DNA from: Bradyrhizobium monzae
GTDB taxonomy: Bacteria > Pseudomonadota > Alphaproteobacteria > Rhizobiales > Xanthobacteraceae
Direction of reading: 5' to 3'
DNA: 64,000 nucleotides
Assembly: GCF_021458635.1 (NCBI RefSeq)
Contig: NZ_JAIRDQ010000001.1
Coordinates: forward strand, 62,001-126,000
Position 1 is the stretch's first letter. Each line of letters starts with the position of its first letter. The notes under the pieces are model-generated. The model was given only the letters and a program-made list of their open reading frames with translations, was not told the origin of the DNA and did not search any database. A program made the translations under genes and the position numbers. Below are positions 27,613 through 36,165 of this stretch, piece by piece.

Positions 27613-29016
27613 ATGTTTCGCCTGCCCGCCGCCCGGTGCATTCGTCGATGCCTAGCCCGCTTTGCCGCCGGCGAGCGAGGCAACGTCGCCGTCATCTTTG
27701 CGATCATGCTGTTCCCGACCATCTATTTGTTGGGCATGACGCTCGATTACACCCAGGCCCAACGCCGGCAGTCGCAGCTGGACGCCGCAGCCGATGCCGC
27801 TGCCATCGCAGCCGTGACCCCGTCGATGATGGCCCAGAGCACGACCGTCGCACAGACGACCGCCACGAATATCTTCAATGCGACGGCGAACGCAATCGCC
27901 GGCGGCCTGACCGGGAATCCCGTCCTGACGGTCAACGTCGGCAACATCGGTCTGGTGCGCACCGCGACCGTCAGCTACACCGCGAACTCCAGCAACGCCT
28001 TTCCGACATTGCTCGGTGCCCCCGTGTGGCCGATCAGGGGTGCAGCGACGGCCAGCGCCTCCGGCGCGCCGAACATCAACTTCTATCTGCTGCTCGACGA
28101 CTCGCCATCAATGGGAATTGCAGCGACGCCGGGCGATATCACCAACATGATAGCCGCGACGAAAAACCAACCCTCCGGCTCAGCGAACTGCGCGTTCGCT
28201 TGTCATGAAGCGCATCCCAACCTCGACAGTGGCGCCAACTCCTCGACCACGGACAACCTCACCATCGCACGCAACAAAAACATCACGCTGCGCATCGACC
28301 TCGTGGCCCAGGCGACCGCAAGTCTCATGACCACGGCGAAAGCCACACAGGCGGCGCAGAACAACACTTACAAGGCCGCGATCTATACATTCGACTACGG
28401 CTTCAACACGATTTATGCGCCTTCGGGACTGCCGTCCGCCGACCTGACGACTGCCGGGACTCAGGCCGCCAACAATATTTCGCTTCTCACCGTCGACCAT
28501 CAGAACTGCGTCGTTTCGGGAAGCTGCACCACCGACTATGGCACAGACATCGAAAACGCGCTCACCAGCGTCAACAGCCTCATGCCCTTACCCGGCGGCG
28601 GGTCCAATCAAACCGGAGACACGCCTCAGGAAGTGGTGTTCCTCGTCACCGACGGCGTTGACGACAAGATGGTATCCTTGAAGTCCTCCTGCAGCGGCAC
28701 GCCGCTTGCCAACGGCTCCAAGTATCGGTGTCAGCAGCCGATCAACACGTCGATATGCACGACGATCAAGAACCGGGGAATTCGCATCGCGGTGCTTTAT
28801 ACCGAGTACCTGCCGCTGCCGACCAACAGCTGGTACAACAGCTATATCGCGCCGTTCAACAATCCTGACTCGAAGACCGGACAGATCGCGCAGAATGCGC
28901 AAGCCTGTGCATCGCCTGGCTTGTACTACGGCGTGCAATCGGGCGGCGACATCGCCGATGCACTCAAGAAACTGTTCCTGTTGGTCGTGGAAACGGCCCC
29001 TCACCTGACCAACTGA
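27613..29016 (+). CDS. TadG-like membrane protein with von Willebrand A domain
   Basis: 467 residues. The N terminus has the Tad/TadG pilus-assembly signature GERGNVAVIFAIMLFPTIYLLGM with one membrane helix, then DAAADAAAIAA. A VWA domain starts near residue 155 with FYLLLDDSPSMG, an intact MIDAS-type DxSxS. The rest projects into the periplasm. Such proteins accompany Flp/Tad pili or act in the envelope independently. No TadA ATPase, TadB/C platform or pilin is nearby. It is the first of three genes with short or negative gaps and is likely driven by the EcfG-type promoter at 27437-27464. Confidence 0.88.
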   Translation: MFRLPAARCIRRCLARFAAGERGNVAVIFAIMLFPTIYLLGMTLDYTQAQRRQSQLDAAADAAAIAAVTPSMMAQSTTVAQTTATNIFNATANAIAGGLTGNPVLTVNVGNIGLVRTATVSYTANSSNAFPTLLGAPVWPIRGAATASASGAPNINFYLLLDDSPSMGIAATPGDITNMIAATKNQPSGSANCAFACHEAHPNLDSGANSSTTDNLTIARNKNITLRIDLVAQATASLMTTAKATQAAQNNTYKAAIYTFDYGFNTIYAPSGLPSADLTTAGTQAANNISLLTVDHQNCVVSGSCTTDYGTDIENALTSVNSLMPLPGGGSNQTGDTPQEVVFLVTDGVDDKMVSLKSSCSGTPLANGSKYRCQQPINTSICTTIKNRGIRIAVLYTEYLPLPTNSWYNSYIAPFNNPDSKTGQIAQNAQACASPGLYYGVQSGGDIADALKKLFLLVVETAPHLTN

Positions 29017-29025
29017 GCTAACGTC

Positions 29026-29586
29026 ATGCCCGAGTTGCGAGCCATATCCGGAAAGCGACGCCTTCGCGAGCTGTTCGCAACTTTCCGCAAAGACGAAGAC
29101 GGCGCGAACGCCGTCGAATTCGCGCTGGTTGCGCCGGTGTTCATCGCGTTGCTGGTTGGAATCATCCAGATCTTCCTGGTCTTCTTCGGCCAGCAGCTGC
29201 TTCAGCAGGTCGTGCAGCAGTCGGCGCGCCAGGTCATGACCGGCCAGGTACAGGCGGCCGGCATGACGCAGACCCAATTTTCGACCCTGGTCTGCTCGCA
29301 GGTCCGTATCATCTTCAACTGCAACAAGTTGATGATCAGCGTTCAGTCCGGGAGCAGTTGGTCGGCGTTGAGCGCGGCTGCACCAACATTAACTTTCAAT
29401 GCCGACGGCACTGTCGCCAACAGCTGGCCCTACAACCCGGGAGGCCCCAGCGACAAGGTCATCCTGGCGGTGATCTACCAATGGCCGGTCTTCATGGGAC
29501 CGCTCGGCTTTACCCTTGCAAACCTGCCCAACGGCAATCGCCAGATCACGGCATCCGCCGCTTTCCAGAACGAGCCCTATCAATGA
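29026..29586 (+). CDS. TadE/TadG-family pseudopilin-like protein
   Basis: 186 residues. The TadE motif is DEDGANAVEFALVAPVFIALLVGIIQI, where the glutamate (about residue 28) sits at the processing-like site before the membrane helix. The remaining polar domain has two cysteines (CSQVRIIFNC). It starts 9 bp after the TadG-like gene and ends with an ATGA overlap with the next TadE-like gene, so all three are co-translated. Confidence 0.88.
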   Translation: MPELRAISGKRRLRELFATFRKDEDGANAVEFALVAPVFIALLVGIIQIFLVFFGQQLLQQVVQQSARQVMTGQVQAAGMTQTQFSTLVCSQVRIIFNCNKLMISVQSGSSWSALSAAAPTLTFNADGTVANSWPYNPGGPSDKVILAVIYQWPVFMGPLGFTLANLPNGNRQITASAAFQNEPYQ

Positions 29587-30176
29587 CCCGCTTGCCCATG
29601 CGCCTGAGGGAATTCCGGGCCGACGAAAATGCCGTGGCAGCCATCGAGCTTGCCATCGTGCTGCCGTTCATGCTGCTGCTTTGCATGGGCGGAGTCGAAC
29701 TCGGCAACGCGCTCTCGATCAACGTCAAGGTGACGGCTACGGTGCATACCATCGCCGACATCCTGTCGCAGAATAAGTGCGTGACCACGTCCGACGTCAG
29801 CGGCATCCTCAACGCCTCGTCGAAAGTCCTGTCACCCTATGACATCTCCAAGGCCGTGGTGACCGTCACGGAGGTGCAGCCGACAGGCGATAGCCTCACA
29901 GCCAAAGTGATCTGGAGCCAGTCACTCAACGGCACCGCGAGAACCGCCGGGACGACCGTCACCCTGCCGACATCCCTGACGGGGGTGCCGACGACAGCTG
30001 GGCTCATCCTCGGTGAGGCGACATACTTCTACACGCCCAACCTCGGCTACACGATCAGCGGGACGGTTTCGCTCAGCGACAGCTACTACTTGTATCCCCG
30101 CCAAACGAGCTTTGTCCCGACGATCACGAGCGGGACGACGCCGCCGGTGCCGGGAGCCTCATGTCCAACTTCTTGA
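29583..30176 (+). CDS. TadE-like protein, third gene of the operon
   Basis: 197 residues starting MTRLPMRLREFRADENAVAAIE. It shows the TadE pattern AAIELAIVLPFMLLLCMGGVELG with one membrane helix and a Ser/Thr-rich periplasmic part. The ATG overlaps the stop of the previous gene by 4 bp. A strong terminator follows 19 bp after the stop. The three proteins probably assemble together in the inner membrane; their link to a true Tad secretion machine elsewhere in the genome cannot be judged. Confidence 0.87.
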   Translation: MTRLPMRLREFRADENAVAAIELAIVLPFMLLLCMGGVELGNALSINVKVTATVHTIADILSQNKCVTTSDVSGILNASSKVLSPYDISKAVVTVTEVQPTGDSLTAKVIWSQSLNGTARTAGTTVTLPTSLTGVPTTAGLILGEATYFYTPNLGYTISGTVSLSDSYYLYPRQTSFVPTITSGTTPPVPGASCPTS

Positions 30177-30194
30177 CGTGAAGCCGCTCGCAAA

Positions 30195-30225
30195 AAAAAG
30201 CCCGGCTGGTTCAGCCGGGCTTTTT
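30195..30225. terminator. Intrinsic terminator between the Tad-like operon and phasin gene
   Basis: GCCCGGCT and AGCCGGGC form a perfect stem with a GGTTC loop, extended by A5 on the left and T5 on the right, and so works in both directions. It separates the convergent Tad-like operon and phasin gene. Confidence 0.92.
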
Positions 30226-30245
30226 GATTCGAGAAGTTCAGAAAA

Positions 30246-30584
30246 TTACTGGGCGGCCGGGGTGAACTTCGACACGACCGTTTCGACCGGCTTGAACGCC
30301 TGCTTGGCGAGGTCGCTATAGAGGCCGGCGATCTTCTGCGATTCCGCGACGAAGGTCTCATAGGCGGAACGGGCGAAATCGGTCTGGGCTTCCATCGCCT
30401 TGTCCAGCGACTTCACGCCGGAAAGCTTCTCGACGAAGGACTTGGTGTCTTCGAACGACTTCTTGGTGTAGTCGCCGTAAGCGCTGGCGATCGCCTGGAG
30501 GCCGTGCTGCACCGAGGTCGCGGAAGCAACGCACGTCTCGAAATGCTCTTTCCCGTAGTTCTGAAAGTCTTCAACCTTGAACAT
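30246..30584 (-). CDS. Phasin family protein (PHB granule-associated)
   Basis: 112 residues, all helical and lacking hydrophobic segments, of the phasin_2 type: GKEHFETCVASATSVQHGLQ, SFEDTKSFVEKLSGVKSLDK and AKQAFKPVETVVSKF. Phasins coat polyhydroxybutyrate granules and control their number and size. The upstream region holds two GTGC-RAC-GCAC boxes that look like PhaR sites, so expression probably rises when PHB binds PhaR. It is monocistronic and convergent with the Tad-like operon. Confidence 0.92.
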   Translation of the reverse strand: MFKVEDFQNYGKEHFETCVASATSVQHGLQAIASAYGDYTKKSFEDTKSFVEKLSGVKSLDKAMEAQTDFARSAYETFVAESQKIAGLYSDLAKQAFKPVETVVSKFTPAAQ

Positions 30585-30647
30585 CTTGGAATCCTTTTCC
30601 CTGGCTCGCGTCCGGAAGCCCCGGCTCCCTGACTCTGCCTACAATTA

Positions 30648-30687
30648 GTGCAACGCACAAAAAAGTCAAGAATCTTGTGCGACGCAC
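30648..30687. promoter_or_regulatory. Paired PhaR-like boxes upstream of the phasin gene
   Basis: GTGCAACGCAC (30648-30658) and GTGCGACGCAC (30677-30687) are spaced 29 bp start to start, each followed by an A-tract. They match the TGC-N3-GCA pattern reported for PhaR, the repressor of phasin genes. They lie 64-103 bp upstream of the phasin ATG. The rest of 30585-30971 holds the divergent dacA-like promoter; no further gene is seen. Confidence 0.75.
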
Positions 30688-30971
30688 AAAAATCATTGCA
30701 AGTTACAGAGATTCCCGGGCTTTCCCGCAAGGGTTTCTTAAGCTTTTGGAAACCGCGGCACCCTACCTTGATTCCCTGGACGTGTTCACTTCCGCAGACG
30801 GTCAAAAGCCGATTGAGAACATCACCTTAGCCAGAACAGCGGTTCAGGCCCAACGTCTCCCGCGGCGAGCACCAGCGGAGAGACAGCTTGAGCAGGTAAT
30901 GATCCCGGGTCCGCAGGGCACAATTTCGCCTCACGAGCCGGTGATCAAGTCACAAACGGGGACGGGGTTCC

Positions 30972-32795
30972 ATGCTTCGTAACAACTGGTCTTCCTCGCG
31001 CCTGGCGCGGGTTGGCGTTTTCGGGCTTCTCACGGTCACCACAGCCGTGATCTTCACGACCGATGCCGCTGATGCGCGACGCCATCGGCGCCATTACGCG
31101 CACCACCGGGTGCAGCACGAAGCGTCCGAGAGTTCTAGCCCGAAATTCGCGTCGATCATCGTCGACGGCAATTCCGGCTCGGTGCTCCAGTCGACCAGCC
31201 CCGACGGGCTTCGCCATCCCGCCTCGCTCACCAAGATCATGACGCTCTATTTGCTGTTCGAGCGTCTCGAATCCGGCAAGATGAAGCTCGACACCGAGAT
31301 GCCGGTGTCGCAGCACGCCGCCGACCAGGATCCGACCAAGCTCAATCTGCGTGCCGGCCAGACCATCCGCGTCGAGGACGCGATCAAGGGTCTCGTCACC
31401 CGCTCCGCCAATGACGCGGCTGTTGTGATCGCCGAAGCGATCGGCGGCGACGAGGACGATTTCGCCGCGATGATGACGCGCAAGGCGCGCGCGCTCGGCA
31501 TGTCCAAGACGGTCTACCGCAATGCCAACGGCCTTCCCAACGACGAGCAGGTGACGACCGCGCGCGACCAGGCCACACTCGGCCGCGCCATCCAGGAGCG
31601 CTTCCCACGCTACTATCGCTATTTTTCGACCACGTCATTCACCTGGCGCGGCGAGCAGATCCGCAACCACAATCACCTGCTCGGCAGCGTCGAGGGCGTG
31701 GACGGCATCAAGACCGGCTACACCCGGGCCTCCGGCTTCAATCTCGTGACCTCGATGCGTCGCGGCAACCGCCATCTGATCGGTGTGGTGCTCGGCGGCC
31801 GCAGCGGCGGCTCGCGCGACGCCATCATGCGCAATCTGCTCGCGGAGAACCTCGAGAAGGGCGCGACTGCCCACACTGTCGTGGCGGTGACCGAGCGCAA
31901 CAGCGCCGACACCAGCACCGATGTCGCCGATGCCTCGGATACCCCGGCCCGTCCCGCTGCGCCGGTTCAGGTCGCGGCCGCCCCTGCCCCCGAGGCACCC
32001 GCGCCGCGTCCCGCCTCGCGCCTGTCGGCCCTTGCAGCTGCGACCGCCGCGATGCCGCCCGCTCAGCCCAAGCCCGAAGCCAGGCCCATGGAGTCCAAGA
32101 TCGAGCCGGCGCCGCTCACCAATGGCGTGATCTCGAGCCAGCCGCTCTCCCTCATTCCTGGTTCGTCCGAGCCGATGAAGCCGGTCCGGGTCAAGACGGT
32201 TCAGGTCAAGGCCGGCGCGGTCAAGGTCGCGTCCGCCGCCCCGACCCAGGTCGCACCGCAGGTCACCAACACGATTTCGTCCCGCACCGACGTCGCTGAG
32301 ACCTCCGGCGCTGTCGTCGCCAGAGCCGACATCATCAACAAGCCGGAGCCCGCCCGGGCCGAGGTCGCCCGGACCGAAATGCCGCAGCAGCCGGCCGGCT
32401 TCGGCACCGGCAACGGCATCCTCGGCGTGCTGCCGGCGGCGGCCACTGCCGCTGCCCCGGCGCCCGCCCCGGTCGCCAAGCTCGCCTCCGCCGATCCGTC
32501 ACCGCAGCCGATCCAGATGAGCGCCACCACCAAGCCGGTCGCCAGCCATAGCGGCTGGATCGTCCAGGTCGGCGCACTGGAGAGCGAGAGCGAGGCCCAG
32601 CAGCGCATTGAAGCCGCCCGCAGCTCGGCCCGCGGCCTGCTCAGCAGGGCCGATCCGTTCACCGAGCCCGTCGTCGCCAGGGACAATCGCAAGCTCTACC
32701 GCGCCCGCTTTGCCGGGCTCGAGCGGGACCAGGCCGAAGCGGTGTGCAAGACGCTGAAGCGCGCCGACATCTCCTGCATGACCGTCCGCAACTGA
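30972..32795 (+). CDS. D-alanyl-D-alanine carboxypeptidase (S11) with SPOR domain
   Basis: 607 residues. An N-terminal membrane/signal segment (about 11-30) precedes the peptidase S11 domain (about 57-300) with all three motifs: SxxK at 85-88 (S85 nucleophile), SxN at 145-147 and KTG at 247-249. A Pro/Ala-rich linker of about 200 residues leads to a SPOR domain in the last 80 residues (SGWIVQVGALESESEAQQRI). It trims stem peptides of peptidoglycan and is probably targeted to the septum by SPOR. GGGG precedes the ATG. A strong terminator follows. Confidence 0.94.
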   Translation: MLRNNWSSSRLARVGVFGLLTVTTAVIFTTDAADARRHRRHYAHHRVQHEASESSSPKFASIIVDGNSGSVLQSTSPDGLRHPASLTKIMTLYLLFERLESGKMKLDTEMPVSQHAADQDPTKLNLRAGQTIRVEDAIKGLVTRSANDAAVVIAEAIGGDEDDFAAMMTRKARALGMSKTVYRNANGLPNDEQVTTARDQATLGRAIQERFPRYYRYFSTTSFTWRGEQIRNHNHLLGSVEGVDGIKTGYTRASGFNLVTSMRRGNRHLIGVVLGGRSGGSRDAIMRNLLAENLEKGATAHTVVAVTERNSADTSTDVADASDTPARPAAPVQVAAAPAPEAPAPRPASRLSALAAATAAMPPAQPKPEARPMESKIEPAPLTNGVISSQPLSLIPGSSEPMKPVRVKTVQVKAGAVKVASAAPTQVAPQVTNTISSRTDVAETSGAVVARADIINKPEPARAEVARTEMPQQPAGFGTGNGILGVLPAAATAAAPAPAPVAKLASADPSPQPIQMSATTKPVASHSGWIVQVGALESESEAQQRIEAARSSARGLLSRADPFTEPVVARDNRKLYRARFAGLERDQAEAVCKTLKRADISCMTVRN

Positions 32796-32814
32796 TCTGC
32801 TGACCCGTCCGAAC

Positions 32815-32843
32815 AAAATGCCCGCGCCTTGCGCGGGCATTTT
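32815..32843 (+). terminator. Intrinsic terminator of the D,D-carboxypeptidase gene
   Basis: AAAATGCCCGCGC and GCGCGGGCATTTT form a perfect 13-bp stem with a CTT loop, followed by T-rich DNA (TGTTTTT). It starts 20 bp after the stop codon. The rest of the 223-bp gap to the DnaJ-like gene shows nothing else. Confidence 0.93.
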
Positions 32844-33018
32844 TGTTTTTGGGATGCGGTGGCGCTTGAGGCTGCTGCACGACAACCTCTCGTCAACAAT
32901 TTACGGTTAAATTTTTACTCAAGGGATCGACCACGCCGACAATGGCGGGCATCGGGGCGACGGCAAACAGAGCCAGCGGAGCTCACGCGGTACGGGCGTT
33001 TGTAGCGTGGTGCCGGAG

Positions 33019-33744
33019 TTAGCCGTTATGCGTACGAAGCAGAGTATCCTTGGCCTCGTTTACACGGGCAGCGAGGTACGTCGAGCCCCCCTGGTCGGGA
33101 TGCAGTTTCTTCATGAGGGATTTGTGCGCCCGGCTGATGTCGTCGCGCCCCGCCCCAGGCTGCAAGCCAAGGATCTGATAGGCCTCCTCCGCCGTCATTT
33201 TGCCGCTCGACGCCGTGCGACGCTGCCCCCCTGCCGCGTTGCCCTGCGCGTTCTGACGCCAAGCGGGAAACCGGCGGTCCAGATAGCTTTCAAGTAAGGC
33301 GACGCTCTCGGCGTCGAACGCCGGGACCATCGCCAGCAGGCTTGCAAGATCGAACTCGTCGAGACCGCGGCCGGCGTGAGGCCCGGCGACGATCTGACCC
33401 GTGAGCTGCCCGGAATCGTGGTCGAGCCGCATGTCCAGGAATTGCGAGCGCACGCGCGAGCTCTGGCTGGACGAGCGCGTCGCGCCGCCACCGAACAGGC
33501 CGCCGATATTGCCGAAGCCCGCATTCGCCAACGGCGTCCAGCCGAGCAGTCCGGCGCCAAATATCCCGAGCGGGATCGCCACGGCCAGTTCGCCCCTCAA
33601 GCCCGTGAAGGCGGCCACCGCGAGCGCGACCACGCCGCCCCCAACCTTGATGGCACGCGCCAGCACCGCCGGATTGGCGGCGCGGAACATCTGGAGCAAC
33701 AGATAAAGCGTGATAACAGCGACAAGGCCGGCAATCAGGGTCAT
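33019..33744 (-). CDS. Membrane-anchored DnaJ-like protein (Pam18/Tim14-like)
   Basis: 241 residues. The N terminus has hydrophobic segments (about 1-20 and 35-70). The C terminus is a J domain (about 185-241) with AYQILGLQPGAGRDDISRAH and the essential HPD in KKLHPDQGG. A membrane anchor followed by a terminal J domain is the layout of mitochondrial Pam18. It should stimulate a Hsp70 such as DnaK at the inner membrane. No hsp70 gene is adjacent; a VWA-domain gene lies 329 bp upstream on the same strand. Confidence 0.88.
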   Translation of the reverse strand: MTLIAGLVAVITLYLLLQMFRAANPAVLARAIKVGGGVVALAVAAFTGLRGELAVAIPLGIFGAGLLGWTPLANAGFGNIGGLFGGGATRSSSQSSRVRSQFLDMRLDHDSGQLTGQIVAGPHAGRGLDEFDLASLLAMVPAFDAESVALLESYLDRRFPAWRQNAQGNAAGGQRRTASSGKMTAEEAYQILGLQPGAGRDDISRAHKSLMKKLHPDQGGSTYLAARVNEAKDTLLRTHNG

Positions 33745-34073
33745 GGCGGGAATATAGTCGCCCTCTTGTCAAAAAGCATGGTGTCCTTCCCTCCGTCCAT
33801 GATCGGGAGGGTGACACGACAGGCTCTTTTGCCGATAAGCACTCTGCCCAATCATTCCGGAGCGCGCGGTCGTAACGACGGTCGCGTCGTCATCGCAGGA
33901 GCGATGGCACGTCTCTGCCTTGCTGATCGCGATTGCCGCAGAGCCCTATTCGCGTCTCGCCGCCCTCATCCTGTTCACCGTCGGCGCAGCCTTTAGTCAC
34001 GGCCGGCGTCTCAGCAGCGCTCGGCTACCCGTCGCCGCACCGCCTCCGCCGCAGGCTGCTCGGGCTTGACCTG
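33745..34073. other. 329-bp stretch without a supported gene
   Basis: A plus-strand frame (about 33850-34070) could encode a hydrophobic peptide with SALLIAIAAEPYSRLAALIL, but it has no ATG, GTG or TTG start at its head. No terminator or promoter match stands out. Confidence 0.4.
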
Positions 34074-34835
34074 CTACTTCATCTGTCCGATCAGCTGCGC
34101 CGCGCCGCTCGCCGTCTTCGCCAGTTTCAACAATGCCTCGCGGCCACCGGCGGCATAGGCCGCAGCGGCCCGCAACAACTCGCGCAATTGCGCCGCCGCG
34201 CCCGGATCGAACCGGCACCAGGCACCGCCGGTCAGGCGCGCGATCTCGCGAAACGCCGGTTCGGCGATCGCATCATGGCCTTCCTGAAACAGGAACACCG
34301 GCACCTTCAGCATGCCGAGCTCGCCGGCCTTGGCGCAGAGCGCATCGACCTTCTCTTCCATGGCGTCGCCGACGAAGACCACGGCACGCACACCCGATGC
34401 GACCGCCTCGCGCCGGGCATCGGTCAATACCCTGCCAATCTGGGTGTCGCCGCCCCGGCAATCGATCTTGCTCATCAGCGTCGCAAGCTTGCTGCTGTCC
34501 GAGATCCAACCGGTGGCACGGCATTCGTTGAAGCCGCGGTAGTAGACGAGCCGGATGTCGAGGCTGCCGAGCGAGGCCGCTTCGCGAAACATGTCCGCCT
34601 GAAGCGCGCAGGCCATGTCCCAGGTCGGCTGCCGGCTCATCGTCGCATCCAGCGCGAAGATCAGGCGGCCCTTCGCGCCCGGCGAATGCGGCGACAGCGC
34701 ACGCGCCTTGGCGACGAAGGCCGCGACGTCCTCCGAAGTCGACGTCTTTGCCTGCGGCAACGCACCGTCGCTTTCGCTTTCGGCGCGCGCCGAGACGGCA
34801 TCGCTTGGGCGCGGTTTAATGGGGTCGCCGGGCAT
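34074..34835 (-). CDS. VWA-domain protein
   Basis: 253 residues. A von Willebrand A fold covers most of the chain, with KGRLIFALDATMSRQPTWDM (MIDAS-like D-T-S pattern), RLVYYRGFNECRATGW, a GGDTQIGRVL block and AVVFVGDAMEE. No signal peptide or membrane helix, so it is cytoplasmic. A GTG at 34847 is another possible start. It is on the same strand as the DnaJ-like gene downstream, and the pair may act together in protein quality control, but that is only inferred from proximity. Confidence 0.82.
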   Translation of the reverse strand: MPGDPIKPRPSDAVSARAESESDGALPQAKTSTSEDVAAFVAKARALSPHSPGAKGRLIFALDATMSRQPTWDMACALQADMFREAASLGSLDIRLVYYRGFNECRATGWISDSSKLATLMSKIDCRGGDTQIGRVLTDARREAVASGVRAVVFVGDAMEEKVDALCAKAGELGMLKVPVFLFQEGHDAIAEPAFREIARLTGGAWCRFDPGAAAQLRELLRAAAAYAAGGREALLKLAKTASGAAQLIGQMK

Positions 34836-34896
34836 CTGGGGTCGCACTTGGTGTCACACCACCAATGTGGATAGCGCGCCCTGCCCGGTCAATGTG

Positions 34897-34932
34897 CAAA
34901 GCCTCCGCAGGCCGACGCCAACGGAGGCTTTG
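34897..34932 (-). terminator. Hairpin downstream of the alpha/beta hydrolase gene
   Basis: CAAAGCCTCCG and CGGAGGCTTTG form a perfect 11-bp stem with a 14-base loop, 29 bp after the hydrolase stop. The T-run after the stem on the minus strand is short, so it is a moderate terminator candidate. Confidence 0.55.
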
Positions 34933-34960
34933 AAGGTAATTCCCGCGAGGGGCGGATCGA

Positions 34961-35821
34961 TCAGCTCTTGGCCGGCGACATCAGGGCAACGGGACCCGGC
35001 TCGAGTACCTTCGGCGGCGACGACGTGGTGTCGACCGGCGCGATCGCGCTGTCGGTGTCGGTGAGGAATTTATCGAGCATGCTCTGGATCGAGTTCTTGG
35101 CGCCATCCGGACCAGTGTCACGCATGTCATTGTGCTGGAAGTCGGTCTTCACGACCTGAATTCCGGCCTTCTCGCACTCCTCATCGGTCGGGATCACGCC
35201 CGGATCCGTCTTGAACTGCGGATCCTTGGAGCGGAACGACAGGATCTTGAACTTGCCGGCGGTGACGAAGGGCACGCGGAGATTGTCCAGCGTCACGACC
35301 TTCTTGACCTCGTCCGGATACTGCTTGGCGAAATACATCGTGATGTCGCCGCCCATGGAATGGCCGACCATCGTCACCCGCGCATAGTCAGCGTTGGGCT
35401 GGACCTTCTTCATCTCCTGCATCGCCAGATGGATGTTGGCGACACCGCGCAGGATCTGCGGCAGGCGGCCGACATAGATCTCGCCGGGCTTGGTCACCAT
35501 CGGCGGATCGGTCGGCAGATCATGCTGCGGGCTGACGACGAGATAGCCGCGCGCGGCGAAGGCATTGGCGAGGAAGCCGTACTCGGTGTTCTTGACGGTG
35601 TTGCCGTGATTGATCACTGCGACCGGCATGGTGATCATGCCGGCATTAGCCTGCATTTCCTTGTCGCGACGGATCGCAATGTCGACAGGCACGGGACGGT
35701 TGTCGCGCGAAGCGTCGTAGAAGGTGATGGTCTCGTGCTTGATGGCCCACTTGCTCGCCGTGAAATAGGCGACGCCGCAGAGGGCTCCGACAGAAACCAG
35801 AACGGCAATTCCACGCTTCAT
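34961..35821 (-). CDS. Exported or membrane-anchored alpha/beta hydrolase
   Basis: 286 residues. An N-terminal hydrophobic stretch (AVLVSVGALCGVAYFTAS) anchors or exports it. The alpha/beta hydrolase core shows the oxyanion segment VINHGNTVKNTE, nucleophile S155 in GHSMGGD, and a late histidine in FQHNDMRD. This resembles dienelactone-hydrolase or platelet-activating-factor-type lipases, but the substrate is unknown. The 344-bp region upstream (35822-36165) contains no supported gene and carries a minus-strand EcfG-type promoter at 36090-36114 pointing at it. Confidence 0.85.
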   Translation of the reverse strand: MKRGIAVLVSVGALCGVAYFTASKWAIKHETITFYDASRDNRPVPVDIAIRRDKEMQANAGMITMPVAVINHGNTVKNTEYGFLANAFAARGYLVVSPQHDLPTDPPMVTKPGEIYVGRLPQILRGVANIHLAMQEMKKVQPNADYARVTMVGHSMGGDITMYFAKQYPDEVKKVVTLDNLRVPFVTAGKFKILSFRSKDPQFKTDPGVIPTDEECEKAGIQVVKTDFQHNDMRDTGPDGAKNSIQSMLDKFLTDTDSAIAPVDTTSSPPKVLEPGPVALMSPAKS

Positions 35822-36089
35822 TTTCGTCCTCAGCCTCAGGTCTTGCGACCTGATCCCTGTTGAAAATCGTGTTGTTCGAGGAGCTCTTCGGCCCCTTCGC
35901 GCCTATTCCCTAATATATGTCACAGCCGCGTGACAGGAAGGCCAAATTTTGTGAACTGGCAGCCCTTTCGTTGTGCGCCGCACACGTTTCTTGGGCATCC
36001 CGTTCCCAGAAGTCTGCGTCAGGGTGGAGGTTACCATCCGACGCAACCGATCTAGATGGGGTTCAATTTCGCGGTAAACTTGCAATGAA

Positions 36090-36114
36090 AACGGCGAAGT
36101 ACGGCCGCAGTTCC
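36090..36114 (-). promoter_or_regulatory. EcfG-type promoter pointing at the alpha/beta hydrolase gene
   Basis: On the minus strand, GGAAC (36114-36110), 16 bases, CGTT (36093-36090), a perfect match to the general-stress consensus. The GGAAC lies inside a 14-bp palindrome, GTTCCCGCGGGAAC (36110-36123). The next gene on that strand starts at 35821, so the leader would be about 260 bases. The surrounding 344-bp gap shows no convincing gene; a 60-residue frame at 35903-36085 starting with TTG is weak. Confidence 0.6.
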
Positions 36115-36165
36115 CGCGGGAACCGGCAGCTTTATTCGACTAGAAGTAGCTTTATACCGTCCGCA

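Noticed and set aside
30585..30971. Additional small gene between phasin and the D,D-carboxypeptidase
   Set aside because: Frames there are short and lack ribosome sites; the DNA is explained by two divergent promoters and the PhaR-like boxes.
33850..34070. Small hydrophobic protein on the plus strand
   Set aside because: The frame has no ATG, GTG or TTG at its head; not supported.
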